Positions 56,676 to 64,000 of a stretch of 64,000 bases of DNA are shown one piece after another (positions within the stretch are counted from its first letter, which is position 1; every line of letters starts with the position of its first letter). Made by a program: the position numbers and the translations under genes. The notes under the pieces were generated by a model. It made no database searches. It saw only the letters and a program-made list of their open reading frames with translations, and had not been told where the DNA came from. This stretch comes from Shewanella phaeophyticola (GTDB taxonomy: Bacteria; Pseudomonadota; Gammaproteobacteria; Enterobacterales; Shewanellaceae), in NCBI RefSeq assembly GCF_025398315.1, contig NZ_JAODOQ010000001.1, positions 4,402,001-4,466,000 on the forward strand, given 5' to 3'.

Positions 56676-57332
56676 TTACGCTAATTTCAAATCATATTGG
56701 TTGCGGTACATCACCATGTCTTCGATGGTGAGTACTGGCATATTGTGCTTTAACCCAAAGGCGACGATTTCAGGCGCTTTGGCCATGCTGCCGTCTTCGT
56801 TGGTGAGTTCACATAACACGCCAGCAGGCATTAAGCCGGCCATTTGCATTAAATCAACCGTACCTTCAGTGTGGCCACGACGAGTCATTACACCGCCAGC
56901 GCGAGCACGTAATGGAAATACGTGTCCTGGGCGGGCTAAATCAGATGCTTTAGCACTGCGGTTAGCGGCGGTTTTTATGGTGGTCACCCGGTCTTGGGCT
57001 GAAACGCCCGTGGTCACACCCTCTTTAGCTTCAATCGACACCGTAAACGCGGTTTGGTTGGCACTATTGTTATTAACAACCATCGGTGGCAATTCAAGTT
57101 TGTTGGCGTGATCGTCTGTTAAACATAAACACACAATGCCGCTGCATTCGCGGATCATCAATGCCATTTGCGCTGTGGTTAAGTGCTCAACTGAATAAAT
57201 AATGTCGCCTTCGTTTTCGCGATCTTCATCGTCGAGTAACAAAACGCCGCGGCCTTCTCTAAGCGCTGCAAGGGCATTTTCGACACGTGTGATAGGTTCG
57301 CCAAATTCGGCAAGTAGTGATAGCTGATTCAT
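56676..57332 (-). CDS. ribB: 3,4-dihydroxy-2-butanone 4-phosphate synthase
   Basis: RibB makes the four-carbon precursor of riboflavin from ribulose 5-phosphate. DDEDRENEGDIIY holds the metal-binding acids, and GVMTRRGHTEGTVDLMQMAG is the second diagnostic block. The ATG at 57332 is preceded by GGAGT at 6 bases and gives MNQLSLLAEFG and 218 residues. The frame is open for 34 more codons upstream, but that stretch is the riboswitch leader. The stand-alone ribB with an FMN riboswitch is the gammaproteobacterial pattern. Confidence 0.96.
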   Translation of the reverse strand: MNQLSLLAEFGEPITRVENALAALREGRGVLLLDDEDRENEGDIIYSVEHLTTAQMALMIRECSGIVCLCLTDDHANKLELPPMVVNNNSANQTAFTVSIEAKEGVTTGVSAQDRVTTIKTAANRSAKASDLARPGHVFPLRARAGGVMTRRGHTEGTVDLMQMAGLMPAGVLCELTNEDGSMAKAPEIVAFGLKHNMPVLTIEDMVMYRNQYDLKLA

Positions 57333-57434
57333 GGTTGTACTCCTAAAAATGACCAGAATCAGGGCTTGTAAAGAGGGATATAAATCCAAAACAAATTGCA
57401 TCAAAAAGCCGTGGGCTGATTGATGTATCTCCAT

Positions 57435-57593
57435 TCTCTCTCATCCGGACTATAACCGTCGGCTCTGGACTATTAGCGATCACATTTAAGCAATACTAAG
57501 TCACCAGATCTGCTGACCTCGACGAATCGAGCGCTCGCGGGCTTACTTTTTCAAGTTTACCGCCGGTGGGGAATTGCGCCCCGCCCTGAGAAT
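57435..57593 (-). promoter_or_regulatory. FMN riboswitch (RFN element) of ribB
   Basis: On the minus strand the sequence reads CAGGGCGGGGCGCAATTCCC, then ACCGGCGGTAAA, AGCCCGCGAGCG, GGTCAGCAGATCTGGTG, TCCAGAGCCGACGGTTA and AGTCCGGATGAGAGA. These are the conserved segments of the RFN element in the right order. It ends about 100 bases before the ribB start, leaving room for an expression platform that would reduce ribB expression when FMN is high. Confidence 0.96.
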
Positions 57594-57867
57594 TATAAAT
57601 AATGTTGTTTGCGTTTAGCATTTGTCGATAACGATAAATGCTGTTGTTCAGCTTGTTGACGGCTTAAAACACCAACAAGATAAAACCGCGTTGCTATGGT
57701 AATCAGTTCAGTCACAGATGAAAAGGGGGATAAGTCGCAAAAAAAGTAACAAAACAAACAATAGACCTAAACGTACTGTATAAAACTCATGTTAAATGGC
57801 ACTGGTGCCCTTGCTCGCTGGTATGACCTTTGTTAGCCTGTCGCGCTAACAATAGGAGTAGTGGTAA

Positions 57868-58398
57868 ATGAATCTGTATTTTCGTTTTGCGTTGTTGTTT
57901 TTATGGCGAATAGGTCATTGCAAACGTATTGATTTTTTAGGCACCAGTAAAATTAATTATCGGGTTTTACCGTTAGATTGCGACATCAACTTACATTTAA
58001 CCAATTCGCGTTATCCGGCCTTTATGGATTTAGCCCGTACTTATTTGATTGCTGAAATTGGTTTGATGAAACAGTTTCTTAAAAACAAATGGCTGCCTAT
58101 CGTCAATGCTGCCGAGTTTACTTATATCCGTGATATTAAACCGTTTGAAAAGTTTACTATCGAAACCAAAATTGTCGGTTGGGATGAAAAATACTTTTAC
58201 ATTGAGCATCGCATGGTGACCGCACGTGGCTTACATTGTATTGCCCATGTGCGTGGGGTGTTTATGTGTCGTGGTAAGCAAGTGCCTATCGAAACCTTAA
58301 TTACGGCAGCGGGTTACACCGGTGACATGCCTGAACTGCCGGCCGAAGTCGTTAAATGGAAACAGTTTTTACAGCTCAAAAAAGAGCGTAATACATAA
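57868..58398 (+). CDS. Hotdog-fold acyl-CoA thioesterase-like protein
   Basis: The protein begins with a hydrophobic segment (about 1-17) and contains a 4HBT-type hotdog fold: LDCDINLHLTNSRYPAFMDLAR is the usual thioesterase block with the Asp and the Asn-His-like stretch. This subgroup resembles Them6-like thioesterases, with unknown natural acyl substrate. The length is 176 residues. It is alone on the plus strand, about 100 bases before the Tag-like gene. Confidence 0.8.
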   Translation: MNLYFRFALLFLWRIGHCKRIDFLGTSKINYRVLPLDCDINLHLTNSRYPAFMDLARTYLIAEIGLMKQFLKNKWLPIVNAAEFTYIRDIKPFEKFTIETKIVGWDEKYFYIEHRMVTARGLHCIAHVRGVFMCRGKQVPIETLITAAGYTGDMPELPAEVVKWKQFLQLKKERNT

Positions 58399-58504
58399 CT
58401 AGGCTAGGATTGATTGTTGGTATCAATATTAATCTATACAGATCAATCACCCAGGCTTTGCCGTATTAGCAAGTTAAGATTGATTAGGTAAAAGGAGTGA
58501 CACG

Positions 58505-59192
58505 GTGACATTAGAAACATTCAGTGATATTTGGGCGCGCGCTTGCGAGCGTAAAGGTGAGTACTGCAATCGTGAAGTCGCTGTTACCTGACACACTTAG
58601 CGCCGCTGAAATCAGTGAGTATTCTGATGCACAATTGTTGTCAGTAATCAGCAAGCGGGTGTTTCAAAGTGGTTTTGTTTGGCGAGTGGTCGACAATAAA
58701 TGGCTCGCTTATGAAAAAGCGTTTTTTGACTTTGAGCCCATGAAAGTATTGATGCTATCTCCAGATCAAATTCAACAACGCGCTAGCGACCCCACGCTTA
58801 TTCGCCACCAAAAGAAAACCCAAGCCATTGTGGATAATGCCTACATGATCCAGCAAATTAGCGCAGAGCATGGTAGTTTTGCTGAATTTATTGCCCATTG
58901 GCCAACTGACGACATTACCGGATTATGGCAAGTGCTTAAAAAGCGTGGTGCCCGCTTGGGCGGCAATACCGAGCCATATTTTTTACGTGCCATTGGTAAA
59001 GACACCTTTTTACTCAGCCAAGATGTGCAGGCGTATTTAACGGGGCATAAGGTGGTGGATGCCGGCTTTACCTCGCAAACGGCACTGCGCCAAACGCAAG
59101 CAGCGTTTAATCAGTGGCAGCAAGAGTCTGGCAAGAGCTTGGCTGAAATCAGCCGGGTAATTTCTTTGGGTGTGGGCGACAATAGGCTGTAG
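58505..59192 (+). CDS. Tag-like DNA-3-methyladenine glycosylase, frameshifted
   Basis: The protein resembles the DNA-3-methyladenine glycosylase I family, which excises alkylated adenine. FQSGFVWRVV aligns with the active-site helix, RHQKKTQAIVDNA with the DNA-binding helix, and LKKRGARLGG with the C-terminal block. The zinc ligands of E. coli Tag are not obvious, so this is a divergent subgroup. The frame shifts at about 58560-58566 after ACERKGE, where one base is gained; the body resumes in another frame with IVKSLLPDTL. The start is a GTG at 58505 preceded by AGGAG. Corrected length is about 229 residues. Confidence 0.78.
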
Positions 59193-59198
59193 TGGCCA

Positions 59199-59807
59199 TC
59201 ATGTTCGATAGCGACACAAAAACACTTTAACGATTTCTGCCGCACGTTGGTCTTTTTCTTTGTCAGTTAACGGCTCGCTCATTTGAAAGATTAATGGCCA
59301 AAAACATTGGCCTTTAATTAAACTGTGCACTTTATCCTGAGCCTGTTCTATATCATCAACATTGATTCGACCATCTTTGTCGGCTGCTTTAATCCAGCGT
59401 GAAATTGCGTTTTCTTCTTTAATGATCTTTTTTATTTCCTGTTGCATTTCAGATGCATAAAACAAATGACCAATGACCATTCTTGACACTTCAATGTGTT
59501 CTTCTGACTGAATATGCTCAATATCACAGCGCACTAATTGCTGTAATTGCGGTGCCAGCGGCTTGTTTGGGTGATAAGGCTCAGAAGGTTGTGATAATGC
59601 CTTTTTCCACAAGTCGGTCATTAATGTCATCACTAGCGCTTCTTTAGTAGCAAAGTGATTGTAAACCGTGCGTTTAGACACGCCTGCCACTTCGGCTAAT
59701 TTGTCCATACTCGTTGCAGTAACCCCTAATGCTTTAAAGGTTGTTCTGGCGGCTTCAATAATGGCCGCACGTTTAATTTGGCTACGCGTTTGTTTTTCTT
59801 GAGTCAT
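59199..59807 (-). CDS. TetR/AcrR-family regulator near the efflux operon
   Basis: The N-terminal helix-turn-helix reads SMDKLAEVAGVSKRTVYNHF. The remaining about 140 residues are a helical ligand domain. The ATG at 59807 gives MTQEKQTRSQIK and 202 residues; the frame is open 19 codons upstream. It is divergent from the metallo-hydrolase gene, with a palindrome between them that could be its operator. It may also control the downstream RND pump, but that is inference. Confidence 0.84.
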   Translation of the reverse strand: MTQEKQTRSQIKRAAIIEAARTTFKALGVTATSMDKLAEVAGVSKRTVYNHFATKEALVMTLMTDLWKKALSQPSEPYHPNKPLAPQLQQLVRCDIEHIQSEEHIEVSRMVIGHLFYASEMQQEIKKIIKEENAISRWIKAADKDGRINVDDIEQAQDKVHSLIKGQCFWPLIFQMSEPLTDKEKDQRAAEIVKVFLCRYRT

Positions 59808-59875
59808 GGTCAGCACTTTATCGAGTTTATGAAGATATTTTACACTGAGCAGTTTACTTTTCAATGGTAGATTAT

Positions 59876-59896
59876 TAAACTACACCGTATAGTTTA
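59876..59896. promoter_or_regulatory. Probable TetR operator
   Basis: TAAACTA-CACCGTA-TAGTTTA is a perfect 7-base inverted repeat with a 7-base spacer, in the middle of the divergent region between the TetR gene and the metallo-hydrolase gene. Confidence 0.6.
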
Positions 59897-59904
59897 CTTG
59901 TTAA

Positions 59905-61018
59905 GTGGCAAAGATGAAATTATTAACCGGTATTATGATTGGTGTGTTGTTGTTAATTGCCATTGTTTGGCTAAGCAAAATTTGGTCTGGTGGCAATAAA
60001 AGTAAGCCATTTACCAATAGCGAAAAAGCCTATCAAGCAGGGTTAAGCAGTTTATGGCCAATTGCTAAAGCCTATTGGCACACTCAGCGCCAAGCGCCTG
60101 CTCCTATTGATGCAGTACCCTTAATCACCTTAACACAAGATATCCTTGCGCAAACACGTGAAGATGCTGTTTATCGTTTAGGGCATTCAACAATATTAAT
60201 GCGCTTAGATGGCGAGTACGTATTAATCGACCCAGTATTTAGTGAACGCGCATCGCCTGTGCAATGGGCTGGACTGAAGCGCTTTCATGAGTCGCCAATC
60301 AGTATTGCAGATTTACCCACAATAAAAGCCGTCATCATTAGCCATGATCATTATGATCACCTCGATAAAGCCGCCATTGAACAACTTGCAGGTAAAGTGC
60401 AGCACTTTGTTACGCCACTAAAAGTGGGCGAACACTTAACCATGTGGGGTGTTGATCCTACTCAGATCACTGAACTTGAGTGGTGGCAATCGGTTGAGTT
60501 AAATGGTCTTAATATTACCGCCACACCGGCACAACATTTTTCTGGTCGCGGCATATTCGATCGCGACCACACATTGTGCAGTCAGTTGGGTTATTCAGGG
60601 GTTACGGCATAAGGTTTTTTATAGTGGCGACAGTGGCTATTTTGGTGGATTCAAAGACATTGGTGAGCGCTATGGTCCGTTTGACCTGAGCATGATTGAA
60701 ACAGGCGCCTATAATGAATTGTGGAGCGATATTCACATGCTTCCTGAGCAAAGCTTACAGGCACATATTGATGTTAAGGCTAACGCAATGATGCCCATTC
60801 ACAATGGCACGTTTGATTTGGCATTGCACGACTGGTTTGAACCGTTTGAGCGTATTTCTCAATTAGCAAAACAGCATAATGTGACGTTGTTGACGCCGCA
60901 ATTTGGTCAAGCGGTGATGTTAGCTAATCCACATGCAAGCGACCCTTGGTGGCGCTCTATGATGGCAGAAAACCAAAACATAGATGAATTAAATAAGGTT
61001 GTCATGAATAGCCATTAA
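59905..61018 (+). CDS. MBL-fold metallo-hydrolase, frameshifted
   Basis: The protein has an N-terminal membrane helix (about 7-25) and a metallo-beta-lactamase fold: ISHDHYDHLDKAAIEQL is the zinc motif, and YSGDSGYFGGF follows in the second half. It resembles the NAPE-PLD/UlaG-like group. The frame shifts at about 60577-60582, where TLWASWVI is expected and one base is gained. Corrected length is about 370 residues. The start may be GTG at 59905 or ATG at 59914. The substrate is unknown. Confidence 0.8.
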
Positions 61019-61336
61019 TTTAAGTTGGTAAAGAGGCGGTTTGCCAGAGCAATAATGTTGACTTTGTCAACATTATTGCTCAAAATTAACTATGGTTAAA
61101 TGAATGTGCAGTGTTTAATTACGATATTAAACACAACAGTGCATTAACAAAACATCCATATATACCCTAAGTTTATTATTTGTTTACAATTTATTGTATT
61201 AGGTTGAGTTGTTTGAATTTTGTCCCTATGCGATAAAGAATACAGAAAATTTAACAGTTTAATTTTTAGCTATTTTCAAATGGAATGCCTCAAAACGGAG
61301 GAACCATCTTGAACGCAAATTGGAGTAGGAGCACAC
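61019..61336. other. Intergenic region before the RND operon
   Basis: This 318-base gap holds a perfect 16-base inverted repeat at 61047-61081 and, further down, the promoter region of the efflux operon. No ORF or known RNA was seen. Confidence 0.5.
61047..61081. other. Perfect 16-base inverted repeat, loop of 3
   Basis: GAGCAATAATGTTGAC (61047-61062) and GTCAACATTATTGCTC (61066-61081) match perfectly with a TTT loop. No T run follows on the plus strand, so it is a weak terminator candidate. It may be a regulator site, or part of the 3' end of the metallo-hydrolase mRNA. Confidence 0.65.
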
Positions 61337-62488
61337 ATGCACAAAGCATTGAAAGTCGCCGCGGTGATATCTGCGGCAATATGGATTACCGCTTGTGGCA
61401 AAGCAGAGGATGCGGCTCAAGCGCAACAGCAACAACAACCTCCTTCTCCTGTAGGCGTGATGACTGTTGAAGCAGTATCACAAGCGATTACAGTCGAATT
61501 ACCTGGTCGGAGTCGTGCCTTTTTAGAAGCAGAAGTGCGCCCACAAGTGTCTGGCATAATTACCAAGCGCGCTTTTACTGAAGGGAGTGAAGTGACGCAA
61601 GGGCAGTCGCTATATCAAATTGATTCGGCCACATATAAGGCTGCATTAGTTAGTGCACAGGCAGACCTTGCCAGCGCCAATGCATCATTAGCATCAGCCA
61701 AAGCTAAAGCGGCTCGTTATGCTCAACTGGTTAAAACCAATGCGGTGAGTAAGCAAGATTTTGATGAAACCGAAGCTGCCTACAAAGAAGCACAAGCGGC
61801 TGTTACAGTGGCTAAAGCTGCTATTAATACCGCCAATATTAATCTTGAATACACCGAGGTTAAAGCCCCCATTTCTGGTCGAATTGGTAAATCATCGGTT
61901 ACTGCTGGTGCGTTAGTGACAGCGAATCAAGCAACAACGCTTGCGACTATTCAGCAACTTGATCCCATCAATGTCGACATTGTTCAGTCAAGTGCGCAAT
62001 TACTGCGTTTAAAAGCTAATTTACGCTCTGGTCAATTGCTTAAAAGTGATAATGCCAAAGTGTCTTTGACGCTTGAAGATGGCAGCACTTATGAGCATGA
62101 AGGCACATTACAGTTTGCAGAAGTGAATGTAGACGAGACCACGGGCTCAGTGACGTTACGAGCAGAATTTCCAAATCCAGATGGCACGTTATTACCTGGC
62201 ATGTATGTGCGTGCACAGCTCAATGCTGGCCAAGACCCTCAAGCGATCTTAGTGCCACAACGTGCGATTACCCGTAATAACAAAGGCGAGGCGGTTGCAA
62301 TGTTGGTTGATAAAGACAGCAACGTCGAAATGCGCGTAGTTAAAACAGCTGAAGTTATCGATAACCAATGGCGTATTGTTGAAGGCCTAGCACCTGGCGA
62401 CAAATTAATTGTTGAAGGGCTACAAAAAATCCGCCCTGGCGCACCGGTTTCACCACAAGTATTAACGGCTGACCAACCACAAAAATAG
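61337..62488 (+). CDS. RND efflux periplasmic adaptor (AcrA/MexA-like)
   Basis: The protein is a lipoprotein (lipobox ITAC at residues 17-20) of the membrane-fusion family that bridges the inner-membrane pump and the outer-membrane channel. Lipoyl/hairpin segments (EVRPQVSGIITKRAFTEGSE and NLEYTEVKAPISGRIG) and the beta-barrel domain are typical. It is 383 residues and is followed 9 bases later by the pump gene. Other family members are linked to multidrug resistance; the substrates here are not known. Confidence 0.93.
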   Translation: MHKALKVAAVISAAIWITACGKAEDAAQAQQQQQPPSPVGVMTVEAVSQAITVELPGRSRAFLEAEVRPQVSGIITKRAFTEGSEVTQGQSLYQIDSATYKAALVSAQADLASANASLASAKAKAARYAQLVKTNAVSKQDFDETEAAYKEAQAAVTVAKAAINTANINLEYTEVKAPISGRIGKSSVTAGALVTANQATTLATIQQLDPINVDIVQSSAQLLRLKANLRSGQLLKSDNAKVSLTLEDGSTYEHEGTLQFAEVNVDETTGSVTLRAEFPNPDGTLLPGMYVRAQLNAGQDPQAILVPQRAITRNNKGEAVAMLVDKDSNVEMRVVKTAEVIDNQWRIVEGLAPGDKLIVEGLQKIRPGAPVSPQVLTADQPQK

Positions 62489-62497
62489 GGAAAAATT

Positions 62498-64000
62498 ATG
62501 GCTCGCTTTTTTATTGATCGCCCAATTTTTGCCTGGGTGATCGCAATATTAATCATGCTTGCAGGTGTGTTGGCTATTAAAGGCTTACCGATTGCTCAGT
62601 ATCCAAGTATTGCACCGCCAACGGTTGTGATCAGTGCATATTATCCAGGTGCATCTGCCAAAACCATGGAAGACACGGTAACGCAGGTGATTGAGCAACG
62701 TATGACCGGGCTTGATCACTTACGTTATATTTCGTCCACCAGTGACAGCTTTGGTAACGCGTCAATTACCTTAACCTTTAATGCCGAAGCCGATCCCGAT
62801 ATTGCCCAAGTGCAGGTGCAAAACAAATTACAAGCCGCAACGCCATTGTTACCTGCTGAGGTACAGCAACAGGGCGTGACAGTGAATAAGTCTACCGCAG
62901 GCTTTTTGATGGTGCTTGGCTTTGTGTCTGAAGATGGCTCAATGGGCAAAAGTGATATTGCAGACTATGTTGCGGCTAATATTCAAGACCCCATGAGCCG
63001 AGTAGCCGGTGTAGGTGAAATTACACTCTTTGGTGCCCAGTATTCGATGCGTATATGGCTCGACCCACTAAAGTTAACCCAGTACAACTTAACCAGCATT
63101 GATGTTACCTCAGCAATTACTGAGCAAAATGCGCAAATATCGGCTGGTCAGTTAGGTGGTGCGCCATCAGTTGCAGGTCAAGAGCTTAACGCAACCATTA
63201 CGGCTCAAAGCCGACTACAAACCCCTGAACAATTTAGACGCATTATCCTTAAATCTGATCCGTCGGGAGCTAATGTTTATCTTGAAGATGTAGCCAAAGT
63301 TGAATTGGGCGCAGAAAGCTACGCGGTTGATTCGTACTACAACGGCAAGCCTGCTTCTGGTTTAGCATTTAGTTTAGCCACCGGCGCTAATGCGCTTGAT
63401 ACTGCTGAAGGCATTAAAGCCAAAATTAACGAGATGAAAGACTTTTTCCCGCAAGGGCTTAAAGTGGTTTATCCCTACGACACTACGCCATTTGTTGAGC
63501 AATCAATCGAAGGTGTTGTGCATACATTGCTTGAAGCCATTGTATTGGTTTTCTTGATTATGTACTTGTTCCTGCAAAACTTTAGAGCAACATTAATCCC
63601 AACCATCGCCGTGCCAGTGGTATTGCTTGGCACCTTTGCTGTGTTATCGGCATCTGGCTTTACCATCAATACCTTAACCATGTTTGCCATGGTATTGGCC
63701 ATTGGTTTGCTGGTGGACGACGCGATTGTGGTGGTCGAAAACGTTGAACGGGTGATGTCTGAAGAGAGCCTTAGCCCGCTAGAAGCCACGCGCAAATCGA
63801 TGGATCAAATCACTAGCGCCTTAGTGGGTATTGGTTTGACCTTATCAGCAGTGTTTGTGCCAATGGCATTTATGTCGGGGTCTACCGGGGTTATTTATCG
63901 CCAATTCTCGATAACGATTGTGTCGGCAATGGCATTGTCTGTGTTTGTGGCCATCGTATTAACGCCAGCCTTGTGTGCCACCATGTTAAAGCCGATTAAA
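62498..64000 (+). CDS. RND efflux pump (AcrB/MexB-like), partial
   Basis: The gene starts at the ATG at 62498 with AGGG upstream and runs beyond the window end. The visible about 500 residues begin MARFFIDRPIFAWVIAILIM, the normal first membrane helix, and include SIAPPTVVISAYYPGASA and the helix-4 LAIGLLVDDAIVVVENVER with the proton-relay aspartates. Of the usual about 1040 residues, half is visible. It is cotranscribed with the adaptor. Confidence 0.95.
   Translation, partial: MARFFIDRPIFAWVIAILIMLAGVLAIKGLPIAQYPSIAPPTVVISAYYPGASAKTMEDTVTQVIEQRMTGLDHLRYISSTSDSFGNASITLTFNAEADPDIAQVQVQNKLQAATPLLPAEVQQQGVTVNKSTAGFLMVLGFVSEDGSMGKSDIADYVAANIQDPMSRVAGVGEITLFGAQYSMRIWLDPLKLTQYNLTSIDVTSAITEQNAQISAGQLGGAPSVAGQELNATITAQSRLQTPEQFRRIILKSDPSGANVYLEDVAKVELGAESYAVDSYYNGKPASGLAFSLATGANALDTAEGIKAKINEMKDFFPQGLKVVYPYDTTPFVEQSIEGVVHTLLEAIVLVFLIMYLFLQNFRATLIPTIAVPVVLLGTFAVLSASGFTINTLTMFAMVLAIGLLVDDAIVVVENVERVMSEESLSPLEATRKSMDQITSALVGIGLTLSAVFVPMAFMSGSTGVIYRQFSITIVSAMALSVFVAIVLTPALCATMLKPIK

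Noticed and set aside
57333..57434. N-terminal extension of ribB
   Set aside because: The 34 extra codons lie in the riboswitch leader, do not resemble RibB, and a good ribosome site precedes the inner ATG at 57332.

Overview
The window reads as a chromosomal segment of a marine Shewanella or very close gammaproteobacterium. The evidence is the engB-spf-polA order, a Shewanella-type LPS core block, a separate flavoprotein plus tetraheme cytochrome c pair, a periplasmic DddY-type DMSP lyase, a yjbEFGH exopolysaccharide operon, and an AT-rich base composition judged by eye. Genes sit on both strands in short operons. I saw no rRNA, tRNA, CRISPR array or complete insertion sequence.

Layout. 0.1-10 kb: engB, the Spot 42 sRNA gene, polA, elbB, glpEG, kbl-tdh, a TetR regulator. 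10-21.8 kb: cell envelope and housekeeping (waaA, kdkA, a heptosyltransferase-like protein, a HIT-cytidylyltransferase fusion facing a CDP-glycerol transferase-like protein, yjbEFGH, coaD, mutM). 22-30.5 kb: a tungstate-type ABC transporter with molybdenum cofactor genes (tupABC-mobA-mobB/moeA), divergent from a sigma-54 type two-component pair. 30.5-38.6 kb: a RyhB sRNA with a Fur-box promoter, yhhQ, menF, an HD-GYP protein, then a PAS/sigma-54 activator beside a ccoG gene that has its own sigma-54 promoter and a large inverted repeat. 38.7-42.4 kb: an XRE/IrrE-like regulator, a glutamine amidotransferase-like protein, hypothetical proteins. 42.5-50.8 kb: the most interesting block. 50.8-64 kb: gor, envelope proteins, prlC, ribB with an FMN riboswitch, a thioesterase, a Tag-like glycosylase, a TetR/metallo-hydrolase pair and an RND efflux operon running off the end.

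The 42.5-50.8 kb block encodes a Tat-exported fumarate-reductase-like flavoprotein, a four-heme periplasmic cytochrome, a DddY-type DMSP lyase with its metal ligands visible, an outer-membrane porin, a DcuAB-like carrier and two regulators. The natural reading is a periplasmic chain: DMSP enters through the porin, is split to DMS and acrylate, and acrylate accepts electrons through the cytochrome and flavoprotein to give propionate. The flavoprotein gene and dddY both carry a near-identical palindrome (TTGGAATT[G/A]ATTCCA) about 45 bases before their start codons, which suggests joint control although a terminator separates them.

A second window-wide feature is the number of broken genes: about 18 frameshifts or in-frame stops in conserved, often essential genes (polA, waaA, mutM, tdh, menF and others). 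At many of them the expected protein implies a GGCC-containing codon pair (Trp-Pro, Gly-Pro, Trp-Ala) exactly at the lesion. This looks more like a motif-linked sequence error, perhaps from a modified GGCC site, than real gene decay. I therefore annotate these as single genes with lesions.
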